A stretch of 64,000 nt of DNA from Aeromicrobium duanguangcaii (GTDB lineage: Bacteria; Actinomycetota; Actinomycetes; Propionibacteriales; Nocardioidaceae): the NCBI RefSeq assembly GCF_024508295.1, contig NZ_CP101990.1, positions 62,001 through 126,000 on the forward strand. The letters run 5' to 3'. Of this stretch, positions 25,016-36,244 are shown piece after piece (within the stretch, counting starts at the first letter, position 1; each line of letters starts with the position of its first letter). The notes below the pieces were generated by a model. That model did no database searches, was not told the origin of the DNA, and saw only the letters and a program-made list of their open reading frames with translations. A program made the position numbers and the translations under genes.

Positions 25016-26626
25016 CTACGGCGCCGGAGCCAGCGTCGCGGGGACCCGCACCAGCACGACGCCGGGGTGGATCTCGGCGGTGATCTCCTGGAACTCGCCG
25101 ACGGGGTCGCCGTCCAGCTGCATCGGCACGGGCTTCTCGGCGCGGACGTGCACCTTCTGGGCGCACAGGCGCGCCAGTCGCTTGTCGTTGGTCTTGCGAC
25201 GCGTCAGCACGCGGGCGACGATCGACAGCCAGCCGATGAAGCGCTTCGGGGCGACGACGACGATGTCGAGCAGGCCGTCGTCGATCTTGGCCTCGGGCAG
25301 CAGCGGGATGCCCGCCTGCAGGAAGCCGACGTTGCCGATCACCACGGTGCGGGCGCGGAAGTGCCGGGGCGGGTCGTCGTCCAGCGTGATGGCGACCTTG
25401 GTGCGCGGGAAGGTCACGGCCTTGAGCCCGGACAGGAAGTACGCGAGGTAGCCCACGCGCTTCTTGAGGTCCTCGTTCACGCCGGTCATGATCATCGCGT
25501 CCATGCCCAGGCCGGCCATGACCAGGAACGAGGTCTCGGTGCCGCCGTCGGTCGAGAAGCTGGCCAGGTCGATCGCGCGGTCCTGGCCGCCGAACACCAC
25601 GTCGAGGGCGTCGCGGGTGTTGACCGGGATGTCGAGGTTGCGCGCCAGCAGGTTGCCCGTGCCCAGCGGCAGGACCCCGATCGCGACGCCGGACCGGGTG
25701 GCCTCCTCGCACACGGAGCGCACCGTGCCGTCGCCGCCGGCGGCGATGATGAGGTCGACGCCGGCATCCAGGGCGGCGCGGGTCTGGCCGTGGCCGGGGT
25801 CCTCGACGGTGGTCTCGAACCACTGCGGCTCGTCCCAGCCGTGCAGGGCGCCCACCTGGCGCACCTTCGTCTTGAAGTCCTCGACGTCACCGACCTTGAC
25901 CGGGTTGAGGACGACGGCGGCGCGGCGGCGGCCGGAACCGGTCAGGACGGCGGTCTCGACCGGTGCCCTGCCGCTGCCGCTGATCAGGAACCGCCACAGC
26001 AACAGCGGGACGAAGCTGCCGAAGGCCAGTCCCGCCGTGACGTCGCTGAGGAAGTGGACGCCGAGGAAGACGCGATCGGCCGCGATCAGGAGCGCCAGGA
26101 CGACCCACAGCGCGAGGAACAGGCGGCGGCGCAGTCCGCGGCCGGTCAGGACGATCGTCAGCAGCGCGAGCACCGTGAAGAGCAGGCCGGCGCCGGCGGA
26201 GTGGCCGCTGGGGAACGAGTAGCCGCCGATCTCGTGCAACGGCAGGTCCCAGACGGGCCGCTCGCGCTGGACGACCAGCTTGATCAGGGCGTTGCCACCG
26301 AGCACCACCACGGCACTGACCACGACCCAGACCGCCAGCAGACGCTCGCTGCGCCACCACAGCAGTCCGGCCAGGACCGCCAGCACCACCCCGACGCCCC
26401 AGTTGCTCGTCACCGCCGCGGCGACGTCCAACACGTCCACGAGCCACGGTCGTGCCTCGGTGAGGTCGAAGGCCCACTGGGCGACGTCCTGGTCGAGGTC
26501 GATCAGCGGCCGCCACGTGGTGGTGACGAGGGCCGTCAGGAGCACGAACAGGACAGCCTCGACGGCCATCAGGAGGGTCGGGATGAACGGCCGGTCACCG
26601 TCGGCACGGCGCAGGTCGATCGTCAC
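25016..26626 (-). CDS. PAP2 phosphatase / diacylglycerol kinase-like fusion
   Basis: A 536-residue two-domain protein. Residues about 1-220 are a six-TM PAP2 phosphatase domain with KLVVQRERP, the catalytic PSGHSAG motif and RVFLGVHFLSD. Residues about 240-530 are a DAGK/YegS-type lipid kinase domain with AAGGDGTVRSV and LPLGTGNLLARNL. It likely dephosphorylates a prenyl or phosphatidyl phosphate and phosphorylates a lipid, but substrates are unknown. GTG 26626 has GAGAGGA upstream. It is convergent with the GH65 gene and divergent from serS. The very long open frame upstream runs antisense to serS and is rejected. Confidence 0.88.
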   Translation of the reverse strand: MTIDLRRADGDRPFIPTLLMAVEAVLFVLLTALVTTTWRPLIDLDQDVAQWAFDLTEARPWLVDVLDVAAAVTSNWGVGVVLAVLAGLLWWRSERLLAVWVVVSAVVVLGGNALIKLVVQRERPVWDLPLHEIGGYSFPSGHSAGAGLLFTVLALLTIVLTGRGLRRRLFLALWVVLALLIAADRVFLGVHFLSDVTAGLAFGSFVPLLLWRFLISGSGRAPVETAVLTGSGRRRAAVVLNPVKVGDVEDFKTKVRQVGALHGWDEPQWFETTVEDPGHGQTRAALDAGVDLIIAAGGDGTVRSVCEEATRSGVAIGVLPLGTGNLLARNLDIPVNTRDALDVVFGGQDRAIDLASFSTDGGTETSFLVMAGLGMDAMIMTGVNEDLKKRVGYLAYFLSGLKAVTFPRTKVAITLDDDPPRHFRARTVVIGNVGFLQAGIPLLPEAKIDDGLLDIVVVAPKRFIGWLSIVARVLTRRKTNDKRLARLCAQKVHVRAEKPVPMQLDGDPVGEFQEITAEIHPGVVLVRVPATLAPAP

Positions 26627-26698
26627 GGCAGTCCTCTCGTCGGTGTGGCGCCCGCCAAGCGTAACCGCGCCGCGACAGCTCGGCCGGTCGCGCCTCGC

Positions 26699-26704
26699 TA
26701 GGCT
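26699..26704 (+). promoter_or_regulatory. -10 box, leaderless, serS
   Basis: TAGGCT lies 6 nt before the GTG of serS, with no Shine-Dalgarno sequence. Confidence 0.55.
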
Positions 26705-26710
26705 GGCGGG

Positions 26711-27988
26711 GTGATCGATCCCCGACTGTTGCGTGACGAAGCCGACCTGCTGCGAGCCGCCCAGGAGCGCCGCGGCGAGTCGTCCCAGCTCGTCGACGAC
26801 CTGATCGCGGCCGACGAGGCACGTCGCGCCGCCATCGTGGCCTTCGAGGCGGTCCGCTCCGAGCAGAAGCAGCTCGGCAAGCAGATCCCGAAGGCCCAGG
26901 GCGACGAGAAGCAGGCACTGCTGGCCCGCACCAAGGAGCTCAGCGCCGAGGTGAAGACCGCCGAGGCCGCTCAGGCCGAGACGGCACGGGCGTTCGAGGA
27001 GCTGCTGAAGACGCTCCCGAACCCCACGGTCGACGCGCCTCCCGGCGGTGAGGACGACTTCGTCGTGCTGGAGGAGATCGGCACGCCCCGCGACTTCGCC
27101 GCCGAGGGCTTCGAGCCGCGCGACCATCTCGAGCTGGGCGAGCTGCTCGGCGCGATCGACGTCGAGCGTGGCGCCAAGGTCAGCGGCTCGCGCTTCTATT
27201 ACCTCACCGGCGTGGGCGCCCAGCTGGAGCTGGCGCTCGTGCAGCTGGCGATGAAGACCGCCGCCGAGTGGGGCTTCACGCCGATGATCCCGCCCGCGCT
27301 GGTCAAGCCGCAGGCGATGGAGGGCACCGGCTTCCTCGGCCAGGCGGCCGACGACGTCTACCACCTGGAGAAGGACGACCTGTACCTCGTCGGCACCTCC
27401 GAGGTGCCGCTCGCGGCGTATCACGGCGGCGAGATCCTCCCGACCGAGTCGCTGCCGCGTCGTTACGCGGCGTTCAGCCCGTGCTTCCGGCGTGAGGCCG
27501 GCTCGTACGGCAAGGACACGCGCGGCATCTTCCGCGTCCACTGGTTCGACAAGGTCGAGATGTTCGTCTACACGACGCTCGACGAGGCCGCCGCCGAGCA
27601 CGAGCGGCTGCTGGGCTGGGAGAAGGCGTGGCTGCAGAAGCTCGAGCTGCCCTTCCGCGTCATCGACGTGGCCGCCGGCGACCTGGGCCTGTCCGCCGTC
27701 CGCAAGTTCGACTGTGAGGCGTGGATCCCGACCCAGGCCAAGTACCGCGAGCTCTCGTCCGCCTCGAACTGCACCGAGTTCCAGGCCCGCCGCCTGGACA
27801 CGCGCACCCGGGCGACCGGCGAGGACGGCACGTCCCACGTGGCGACGCTCAACGGCACGCTGTGCGCCATGACGCGCACGATCGTGGCCCTGCTCGAGAA
27901 CGGCCAGCAGGCCGACGGCTCCGTCCGGCTGCCCGAGGCACTGCACCCCTACCTGGGCGAGGTCCTGCGCCCGGTCGAGGATCGCTGA
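26711..27988 (+). CDS. serS: Seryl-tRNA synthetase
   Basis: A 425-residue class II synthetase that charges tRNA-Ser. The N-terminal 100 residues form the long antiparallel coiled coil that grips the tRNA (many Glu/Lys/Ala, for example [20 protein letters not shown]). Motif 2 is visible in [17 protein letters not shown] and motif 3 in the C-terminal third. Length is normal. It starts at GTG with a leaderless-type -10 box. The HAD phosphatase follows 3 nt after its stop. Confidence 0.95.
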   Translation: MIDPRLLRDEADLLRAAQERRGESSQLVDDLIAADEARRAAIVAFEAVRSEQKQLGKQIPKAQGDEKQALLARTKELSAEVKTAEAAQAETARAFEELLKTLPNPTVDAPPGGEDDFVVLEEIGTPRDFAAEGFEPRDHLELGELLGAIDVERGAKVSGSRFYYLTGVGAQLELALVQLAMKTAAEWGFTPMIPPALVKPQAMEGTGFLGQAADDVYHLEKDDLYLVGTSEVPLAAYHGGEILPTESLPRRYAAFSPCFRREAGSYGKDTRGIFRVHWFDKVEMFVYTTLDEAAAEHERLLGWEKAWLQKLELPFRVIDVAAGDLGLSAVRKFDCEAWIPTQAKYRELSSASNCTEFQARRLDTRTRATGEDGTSHVATLNGTLCAMTRTIVALLENGQQADGSVRLPEALHPYLGEVLRPVEDR

Positions 27989-27991
27989 GCC

Positions 27992-28777
27992 ATGACGTGG
28001 CGCCCGCGGCTGGTCGCGCTCGACGTCGACGGCACCATCGTCGACCATGACAACCAGCTGAGCCCTGCGGTCAAGGACGCGATCCTGGCCCTGCGCGCCC
28101 AGGGGATCCCCGTGGTCATCGCCACGGGGCGTGCCGTCCCGGGCGTGTACGACGTGCTCGACAAGCTGGGCTTCCGCGAGGGACTCGGCGTGGCCAGCAA
28201 CGGCTCGGTCGTCTTCGACGTCGACCCGTTCGAGGTCGTCCACACCACGACCTTCGACGCCCGCGAGGCGGTGCGCCGCGTCCTCGAGCGCGTGCCCGAG
28301 GCGCTCGTGGCGGTCGAGGAGGTCGGCATCGGGTACCGCGTCAACCGCGCCTTCCCGCACGGTGAGATCACCGGCGACATCATCCTCGACGAGGTCGAGC
28401 GCATGGTGTCCCAGCCCGTGACCCGCGTCGTCGTGCGCGCGCCGGACCACGACCGCGACAAGTTCTCCTCGCTCGTGGAGGACCTCGGCCTCGAGGGCAC
28501 GAACTACTACATCGGCTACACGGCGTGGCTCGACCTGGCGCCCGAGGGCGTCTCGAAGGCCTCCGGGCTGGACGTCGTGTGCCACCGGATGGGGCTGACT
28601 GCCGCCGACGTCCTGGCCGTCGGCGACGGGAACAACGACCTCGAGATGCTCCAGTGGGCCGGCCGCGGGGTCGCGATGGGCCAGGCCCCGGACGAGCTCA
28701 AGGCGGCCGCCGACGACGTCACGGGCACCGTCGAGGAGGACGGCCTCGCGGCCGAGCTCCGCCGCTGGCTGGACTGA
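27992..28777 (+). CDS. HAD phosphatase, Cof type
   Basis: A 261-residue HAD superfamily IIB phosphatase. Motif I is [11 protein letters not shown], motif II is VVIATGRA, and motif IV is [14 protein letters not shown], with a C2 cap between. Cof-type enzymes dephosphorylate sugar phosphates, nucleotides or vitamin precursors with broad specificity; no specific substrate can be proposed. It lies 3 nt after serS and is probably co-transcribed, a gene order I also know from other actinobacteria. Confidence 0.9.
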   Translation: MTWRPRLVALDVDGTIVDHDNQLSPAVKDAILALRAQGIPVVIATGRAVPGVYDVLDKLGFREGLGVASNGSVVFDVDPFEVVHTTTFDAREAVRRVLERVPEALVAVEEVGIGYRVNRAFPHGEITGDIILDEVERMVSQPVTRVVVRAPDHDRDKFSSLVEDLGLEGTNYYIGYTAWLDLAPEGVSKASGLDVVCHRMGLTAADVLAVGDGNNDLEMLQWAGRGVAMGQAPDELKAAADDVTGTVEEDGLAAELRRWLD

Positions 28778-28816
28778 GCGGCCGCCGTTCACCGCAGCGC
28801 AGGAGCCGCTCAGCGG

Positions 28817-28832
28817 TGTGTGCTGGCGCACA
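28817..28832. promoter_or_regulatory. Candidate Crp/GlxR site upstream of acs
   Basis: The 16-mer TGTGTGCTGGCGCACA fits TGTGA-N6-TCACA with one mismatch per half. It lies 79 nt before the acs GTG. If CACAAT at 28863-28868 is the -10 box, the site is centred near -50, a position suited to activation. Confidence 0.5.
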
Positions 28833-28910
28833 CCCGTAGGGATGGGGCACGGTGGAGTCGTCCACAATGGTGACCCGCGACACACCGCATCCCGCCCAGG
28901 AGGCCCACCC

Positions 28911-30881
<1,971 letters not shown>

Positions 30882-30943
30882 CCCCCGCGGGACGCCCGCG
30901 CCCGCCGGGACGGCCACGAGGGGCTGCTCCGGCGGGATTTGGG

Positions 30944-30949
30944 TACGCT
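30944..30949 (+). promoter_or_regulatory. -10 box, leaderless, holin-like gene
   Basis: TACGCT lies 6 nt before the ATG at 30956. Confidence 0.5.
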
Positions 30950-30955
30950 CACCCC

Positions 30956-31384
30956 ATGACGAAGCCCACGGACGACCCCACGATCGGACGACTCGTCGCA
31001 GATGTGACCCGCGACCTGTCGTCGATCGTCCAGCACGAGATCGCCTTGGTGAAGTCCGAGCTGCGCGTCAGTGTGAGGGCCGGTGGACTCGGCGTCGCGC
31101 TCGTCGCGGCCGCCGCGTTCCTGCTGCTGCTCGTACTGATCCTCGGCTCCGTCACCATCGCGTACTTCCTGACGATGACGGGGATGCACGCCGCGTGGGC
31201 GTTCCTCATCGTGACGGCGTTCTACCTGCTGGTGGCCGTCGTCCTGCTGCTCGTGGCGTGGACGCGGTTCAAGAAGATCCGCGTGCCGGAGAAGTCCATC
31301 GGCACGGCGCGTCAGCTGCCGTCGGCGCTCAAGCCCGGCAACCACGCCGCGGGAAGCCGCGTCAAGACCGCCGCGCGCGGCTGA
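30956..31384 (+). CDS. Phage-holin-like actinobacterial membrane protein
   Basis: A 142-residue protein with a charged N-terminal segment (IGRLVADVTRDLSSIVQHEI), two TM helices (about residues 45-70 and 80-105) and a basic tail. This matches the Act_Holin-X/DUF1469 family, which despite its name is chromosomal and of unknown role. M. tuberculosis has a membrane protein gene (Rv3669) at the same place after acs. Its last 23 nt overlap the convergent membrane protein gene at 31362. Confidence 0.75.
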   Translation: MTKPTDDPTIGRLVADVTRDLSSIVQHEIALVKSELRVSVRAGGLGVALVAAAAFLLLLVLILGSVTIAYFLTMTGMHAAWAFLIVTAFYLLVAVVLLLVAWTRFKKIRVPEKSIGTARQLPSALKPGNHAAGSRVKTAARG

Positions 31385-32177
31385 CCAGCCCCAGCACGAC
31401 CAGCACGGCGCCGCCCAGCGCCACCCACAGCAGCGTCACGTCCAGCGACGCGACGATGCGGTCGGTCAACTCGTCGCGTAGGTGACGTCCGGCCTCGGTG
31501 GTGGCGTCCGCCCGGTCCTCGACCAGCCGGGGCAGCGCGAGGTGGCCCAGGACCCACCACGCCGCAGCCGCCAGCACGGCCCCGAGACCCAGGGCGGTCA
31601 GGGTGGCGCCCCGGCGTCGCGACACGGCCAGGGCCAGCAGGGCCGCGACCACGGCCGTCCCGACGGCCACCACGGCCACGGTGGCCGCCCGCGACGTCGC
31701 CTCCACGAAGTCGGTGGGGTTCTCGTCGCTCAGCGTGACCAGCAGCTCGCCGGGCCGCGGCAGGTCGACCGGCAGCTTCGCCGAGACCTCATCCAGGGCG
31801 AGGTCCACCAGGGGAGAGATGTCGGCCCGGACGTTCGTCGGCGTCGGCTCGGAGTAGAGCCGCTGGTGCGCGCTGCGGGCCGTCTCGGCCCACGCGTCGT
31901 TCCAGTCCGGGGAGTCGGTCAGGCGCAGCACGCCGTCGCGGACGCCGTCGGCGATGCGGTCGTGCAGGGTGCCGGGCAGTCCGGTCCGGTCCGCGAAGGC
32001 CTCGCCGGCCGTGTCGGCCGCGGCTCGCTGGACCTGCCGATCGTCGCCGACCCGCGAGACCAGGTCGACGAAGCCGCTCTCACTCTGGACGTGGGTGGCC
32101 GTCCAGCCCGCGCCGATGCCGACGAACGTGGCCACGGTGGCCACGCACCACAGCAGGGCGGTCGCGACCGTGCGCAT
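31362..32177 (-). CDS. Membrane protein of unknown function
   Basis: A 271-residue protein with one N-terminal TM helix, an extracytoplasmic domain of about 150 residues rich in Asp and Arg, and three TM helices at the C-terminus ending in a basic tail. I recognise no domain. Its ATG shares a base with the stop of the MarP-like protease gene (TGATG), so it is translationally coupled to it and may work with it at the cell envelope. Signal-like hydrophobicity at the N-terminus suggests insertion, not secretion. Confidence 0.7.
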   Translation of the reverse strand: MRTVATALLWCVATVATFVGIGAGWTATHVQSESGFVDLVSRVGDDRQVQRAAADTAGEAFADRTGLPGTLHDRIADGVRDGVLRLTDSPDWNDAWAETARSAHQRLYSEPTPTNVRADISPLVDLALDEVSAKLPVDLPRPGELLVTLSDENPTDFVEATSRAATVAVVAVGTAVVAALLALAVSRRRGATLTALGLGAVLAAAAWWVLGHLALPRLVEDRADATTEAGRHLRDELTDRIVASLDVTLLWVALGGAVLVVLGLVSRARRS

Positions 32178-33343
32178 CAGGCGCAGCTGCCCGTCGACAC
32201 CGTGTCCTCGGCGCGCGCCGCCGCTCGGGCGATCGGGATCGCCTCGGCCGCGGTCACCGCGTAACCGGTCTCCGGATCGGAGATGGACGCTGCGAAGATC
32301 ACTCCGATCACCCGGCCCTTCGTCGAGATCAGCGGCCCGCCGGAGTTGCCCGACCGAACCAGCGAGCGGATGGAGAAGACGTCGCGCGAGACGCGGCCGT
32401 CCCCGTAGATGTCGGGACCCTTCAGGTCCAGTCGGCCACGGATTCGCGCGGAGCGCGCGTCGAACGGGCCGTTCTCGGGGAATCCGAGGACGGCGGCCGA
32501 TTCACCCTGCTGGGCGCTGGTGTCGAAGCGGAGGGGCTTGGCATCCAGCCCTGGCACGTCGACGACGGCGAGGTCGAGCTCGGGATCGAAGAGCACCGGT
32601 CGCGCGTCGTAGCGGCGGTCACCGACGGTGACGGTCGGCTCGTCCACGCCGGCCAGGACGTGGGCGTTGGTCATGATCCGGTCGCGGGCGATGACGAAGC
32701 CCGAGCCCTCGATGGTGCGGTTGCACTCGGCCTCACCGAGCACTCGGACGACGCTGGCACGAGCGGCGCGCACCGACTTCAGCGCGAGCGTCTTGTCGTC
32801 CGGCCGCTCGGTGGCCGGGATGATCTCGGTCTCGAACGGGTCGAGGTACCGGGGGAAGACATCGCCGGTGAGGGTGTCGGTGAAGGCCTGCAGCGCCTCG
32901 CCGGCACGCTGCGGCATCAACTGGTCGACGCGCTGCAGCACGGTCGAGTCGCGGACCGCCGCGCTGACGTAGGGCAGTGTCGACGCGCTGACCGCGTAGC
33001 CCAGCGCCCAGGACGCGGCCATCACGACGCTCGTGCCGAAGGCGGCTCCGAGCACGGCATCGATCGCGCGCCCCGGGCCCCGGCGGATGCGCAGCGAGCG
33101 GCCGATCATGCTGCCGGTGAAGTTGCCCACGGCGGCGACGACGAACACGAACACGATCGACATGACCGCCGACAGGGCGTCACCGGATCCCTGGGTGAAG
33201 AACCGCGGCGCCAGGGCGATGCCGAGCAGGAAGCCCAGGAACAGACCGCCGCCGGAGAAGACGTTCGACACGAAGCCGTGGACCCACCCCGCGTAGGCGT
33301 AGACCACGAACGTCGTGATCAGGACGAGATCGAGCCAGTTCAT
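32177..33343 (-). CDS. MarP-type membrane serine protease
   Basis: A 388-residue protein. Residues about 1-120 form four TM helices of the CvpA/colicin V type. Residues about 195-380 form a trypsin-like periplasmic protease with the triad His228 (NAHV), Asp257 (ELDLAVV) and Ser334 (SGNSGGPL). In M. tuberculosis the equivalent MarP (Rv3671c) protects against acid and oxidative stress and cleaves the peptidoglycan hydrolase RipA. It begins one base after the CoA pyrophosphatase stop and continues that operon. Assignment rests on domain order, triad and matching gene order. Confidence 0.93.
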   Translation of the reverse strand: MNWLDLVLITTFVVYAYAGWVHGFVSNVFSGGGLFLGFLLGIALAPRFFTQGSGDALSAVMSIVFVFVVAAVGNFTGSMIGRSLRIRRGPGRAIDAVLGAAFGTSVVMAASWALGYAVSASTLPYVSAAVRDSTVLQRVDQLMPQRAGEALQAFTDTLTGDVFPRYLDPFETEIIPATERPDDKTLALKSVRAARASVVRVLGEAECNRTIEGSGFVIARDRIMTNAHVLAGVDEPTVTVGDRRYDARPVLFDPELDLAVVDVPGLDAKPLRFDTSAQQGESAAVLGFPENGPFDARSARIRGRLDLKGPDIYGDGRVSRDVFSIRSLVRSGNSGGPLISTKGRVIGVIFAASISDPETGYAVTAAEAIPIARAAARAEDTVSTGSCA

Positions 33344-33344
33344 G

Positions 33345-33992
33345 TCACTCCGGCAGGGGTCGGGTTCGGGTGGCGTCCCACGGGCGCTCCCAGCCCAGAC
33401 GCTCGAACAGTCGGGAGATGATGCCGGCGGTGAAGCCCCACAGCGGGGTCTCCGCGCCGATGTCGAAGGCGGGGCCGGTCCAGCCGGACGGGTGGACGAC
33501 GCTGAACCGGTGCTCCGGGTCCAGCAGCAGGTCCAGCGACGTGGGCAGGACCTGCTCGACCTCGTCGGGGCTGTGGGCGGTCAGCGGATGCGGGTTCGTC
33601 CAGTAGCCCAGGACGGGCGTGACCGCGTGGTTGCTCGGCGGCAGCCACAGCGTGGGCAGCGTGCCGAAGACGACCACCTCGCTCGGGTCCAGTCCGACCT
33701 CCTCCTCGGCCTCGCGCAGCGCGGTGTGCACGGGGTCGCGGTCGGTGTCGTCCTGCTTGCCGCCGGGGAACGAGATCTGGCCGGCGTGGTTGCGCAGCGT
33801 GGCCGCGCGCTCGGTCAGCAGCAGCTCGCGGCCTCGCTCGCCCTCGGAGAAGAGCATCAGGACCGCGGCGGGCCGGGCGTCGGCCGGCGGGTGGGGGAAC
33901 CGGGGAGCGAGCTGCTCGGCCTCGACGGAGCCGAGCAGGTCGGCGAGCGGTCGCAGCCAGTCCGGCAGCGACGTGGGGGGAGTCTGGGTCAT
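33345..33992 (-). CDS. NUDIX CoA pyrophosphatase
   Basis: A 215-residue NUDIX hydrolase of the CoA diphosphatase (NudL/YeaB) type. The family signature [20 protein letters not shown] continues into the NUDIX box region [20 protein letters not shown] with EVGL. It would cleave CoA to 3',5'-ADP and phosphopantetheine. Its ATG overlaps the nth stop by 4 nt. In M. tuberculosis the same order is found (Rv3672c), but a thioredoxin-like gene separates it from nth; that gene is missing here. Confidence 0.9.
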   Translation of the reverse strand: MTQTPPTSLPDWLRPLADLLGSVEAEQLAPRFPHPPADARPAAVLMLFSEGERGRELLLTERAATLRNHAGQISFPGGKQDDTDRDPVHTALREAEEEVGLDPSEVVVFGTLPTLWLPPSNHAVTPVLGYWTNPHPLTAHSPDEVEQVLPTSLDLLLDPEHRFSVVHPSGWTGPAFDIGAETPLWGFTAGIISRLFERLGWERPWDATRTRPLPE

Positions 33993-34720
33993 GCGGGTCC
34001 CTGGGTGGTGACCAGCGCCTCGGCGATCTCCGGGTCGGTGGGACCGATGCCGTAGGAGGGGCACCAGTGGGCGACGGGGCAGGCGCCGCAGGCGGGCGTG
34101 CGGGCATGGCAGCGGCGGCGGCCGTGCCAGATCACGCGCTGGCACAGCATGGTCCAGTCGCGCTTCGGGAAGAGCGCTCCGACCGCGTGCTCGGTCTTGA
34201 CCGGATCCTTCGCGGTCGCCTCGTCCACCCACCCCCAGCGGCGGACCAGCCGGGCGAAGTGGGTGTCGACGGTGATCCCGGGGACGCCGAACGCGTTGCC
34301 CAGGACGACGTTGGCGGTCTTGCGGCCCACACCCGGCAGCGACACGAGGTCGGGCAGGCGGGCGGGCACCTCGCCGTCGAAGCGCTCGACCAGGGCCGCG
34401 GACAGGCCCATGATGCTCTCGGTCTTGGCGCGGAAGAAGCCCGTGGGGCGGATGATCTCCTCGACCGCGGTGCGGTCGGCCGCGGCGAGCGCCGCGGCGT
34501 CGGGGAACGCGGTGAACAGCGCCGGCGTGATCGCGTTGACGCGACGGTCGGTGGTCTGCGCGGACAGGACCGTGGCCACCAGGAGCTGGAACGGATTCTC
34601 GAAATCGAGCTCGCAGTGGGCGTCGGGATAGGTCTCGGCGAGCACCCGGTCGATCTTGCGTGCACGCCGCACCAACGAGGTCGCCGGACGGGGGGTCGCG
34701 GGGCGCGGATCGGCGGGCAC
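33989..34720 (-). CDS. nth: Endonuclease III (DNA glycosylase/AP lyase)
   Basis: A 243-residue base-excision repair enzyme removing oxidised pyrimidines. The helix-hairpin-helix is [19 protein letters not shown] with the catalytic Lys in GRKTAN; the catalytic Asp lies in VDTHFARLV. The C-terminal [4Fe-4S] loop C-x6-C-x2-C-x5-C is complete ([17 protein letters not shown]). The start is GTG 34720, supported by a TACGGT -10 box on this strand (forward ACCGTA at 34727-34732), 6 nt upstream. It is divergent from crp, and its stop overlaps the NUDIX gene. Confidence 0.95.
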   Translation of the reverse strand: MPADPRPATPRPATSLVRRARKIDRVLAETYPDAHCELDFENPFQLLVATVLSAQTTDRRVNAITPALFTAFPDAAALAAADRTAVEEIIRPTGFFRAKTESIMGLSAALVERFDGEVPARLPDLVSLPGVGRKTANVVLGNAFGVPGITVDTHFARLVRRWGWVDEATAKDPVKTEHAVGALFPKRDWTMLCQRVIWHGRRRCHARTPACGACPVAHWCPSYGIGPTDPEIAEALVTTQGPA

Positions 34721-34801
34721 GTTAACACCGTATCCGGACACGGCACACCCGCATGCAGGCATCATAGGTGTGATCTGGGTTGCATGTGGGAAACTAGGAG
34801 G

Positions 34802-35479
34802 GTGACCGACGAAGTTCTGCGCCAAGCCCCTCTGTTCAACGGCCTCGACGACGACGCCTCCGGCGCCCTCGAGTCCTCCATGTCCGCGGTGTCCCTGCGC
34901 CGTGGCGAGGTCCTGTTCGGCGAGGGTGACGAGGGCGATCAGCTCTACGTCGTCATCGAGGGCAAGATCAAGCTGGGCCGTCGCTCCGTCGACGGCCGCG
35001 AGAACCTGATCGCGATCCTCGGCCCCGGCCAGATGTTCGGCGAGCTGTCGTTCTTCGATCCGGGCCCCCGCTCCGCCACCGCCACCGCGGTCACCGACGT
35101 CGAGCTTCGCAGCCTCGGTCACAGCGCGCTCAACCCGGTCCTGCAGTCGCACCCCGACGTGGCGTACGCGCTGCTGAACCAGCTGGCCGGCCGCCTGCGT
35201 CGCACCAACGAGGTCGTCGGCGACCTCGTGTTCTCCGACGTGCCCGGTCGCGTGTCCAAGGCGCTGCTCGACCTGGCCGCCCGCTTCGGACGCGAGGCCG
35301 ACGACGGCATCCACGTCAACCACGACCTCACGCAGGAGGAGTTGGCGCAGCTCGTCGGCGCCTCGCGCGAGACGGTCAACAAGGCGCTGGCCGACTTCGC
35401 GTCGCGCGGCTGGCTGCGCCTCGAGCCCCGCTCGGTCATCATCCTCGACCTCGAGCGTCTCAAGCGCCGTTCGCGCTGA
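34802..35479 (+). CDS. Crp/Fnr-family transcription regulator
   Basis: A 225-residue regulator with an N-terminal cyclic-nucleotide-binding domain ([40 protein letters not shown]) and a C-terminal winged helix ([20 protein letters not shown]). The phosphate-binding cassette GELSxxxxxPRSAT is intact, so cAMP binding is expected. Length and sequence match the M. tuberculosis CRP (Rv3676) and corynebacterial GlxR group. The GTG at 34802 follows an AGGAGG ribosome-binding site. It sits between nth and the MBL gene as in M. tuberculosis. Candidate target sites occur at 28817 and 47776. Confidence 0.95.
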   Translation: MTDEVLRQAPLFNGLDDDASGALESSMSAVSLRRGEVLFGEGDEGDQLYVVIEGKIKLGRRSVDGRENLIAILGPGQMFGELSFFDPGPRSATATAVTDVELRSLGHSALNPVLQSHPDVAYALLNQLAGRLRRTNEVVGDLVFSDVPGRVSKALLDLAARFGREADDGIHVNHDLTQEELAQLVGASRETVNKALADFASRGWLRLEPRSVIILDLERLKRRSR

Positions 35480-35482
35480 CCC

Positions 35483-36244
35483 TCAGGCCTGCAGGTACTC
35501 CAGCTGGGCGCGCACGGAGAGCTCGGCGGCGTCCCACAGGATCGGGTCGACGTCGGCGTAGACCGTCTCGACCACGTCGCGTGCGCTGACCGCGCCCGCG
35601 GCCAGCGCCGAGCGCACCTGGTCGAGCCGCTCCTCGCGGTGCGTCAGGTAGAAGTCCAGGACGGCGCCGGGGTCGTCGATCACGGGTCCGTGACCCGGCA
35701 GGATCGTCTCGACCTGCCCGTTCGTGACCAGCGCGCGGAACCGCCGCATCGAGTCCAGGTACGGGCCGAGGGCGCCGTCGGGATGGGCCACCACGGTCGT
35801 GCCCCGACCCAGGACCATGTCGCCGCTCAGCAACGCCCGGTCCTGCGGCAGCAGGAACGCGACGGAGTCCTTCGTGTGACCGGGCGCGGTCACCACCTCG
35901 ATCGTGAGCCCGTCGACCTCGAGGGTCTCGCCGTCGCGCAGGGGATCGGCCGAGCGGGTGTAGTCGGGCGAGAGCGCCCGGGTCGGTGCGCCGGTGGCCC
36001 GGACGATCGATTCGAGGGCGTCGGTGTGGTCCCAGTGGTGGTGGGTGAACAGCACGAGAGCGACCTCGCCGGCGGCGGCCACGACGGCGTCGACGTGCTC
36101 GGCGATGTCGGGGCCGGGGTCGACCACGACGGACCGGGTGGCTCCGGGCTCGCGCAGGATCCAGGTGTTGGTGCCGTCGAGCGTCATGATGCCGGGGTTG
36201 TCGGCCAGGATGAACGACGCGCGGGGCGTCACCGAGGTGGTCAC
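35483..36244 (-). CDS. Metallo-beta-lactamase-fold hydrolase
   Basis: A 253-residue MBL-fold protein with the zinc motif HHHWDHTDA (about residues 67-75) and downstream ligands in APGHTKDS, LSGDMVLG and ILPGHGP. The C-terminal part resembles the helical extension of LACTB2-like hydrolases, some of which are RNases. The reaction is unknown. It is the last gene of the minus-strand operon that starts at the DUF4177 gene; its GTG overlaps the stop of the NUDIX gene by 4 nt. M. tuberculosis Rv3677c is in the same place. Confidence 0.9.
   Translation of the reverse strand: MTTSVTPRASFILADNPGIMTLDGTNTWILREPGATRSVVVDPGPDIAEHVDAVVAAAGEVALVLFTHHHWDHTDALESIVRATGAPTRALSPDYTRSADPLRDGETLEVDGLTIEVVTAPGHTKDSVAFLLPQDRALLSGDMVLGRGTTVVAHPDGALGPYLDSMRRFRALVTNGQVETILPGHGPVIDDPGAVLDFYLTHREERLDQVRSALAAGAVSARDVVETVYADVDPILWDAAELSVRAQLEYLQA

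Noticed and set aside
25016-28885. A 1289-codon open frame on the minus strand
   Set aside because: Only the part from GTG 26626 down has protein-family content (PAP2-DAG kinase). The upstream two-thirds is antisense to serS and the HAD phosphatase and is a product of high GC at third positions.
34767-34795. TGTGATCTGGGTTGCATGTG upstream of crp as a Crp autoregulatory site
   Set aside because: Only the left half (TGTGA) fits the consensus; the right half does not, so the evidence is too weak.
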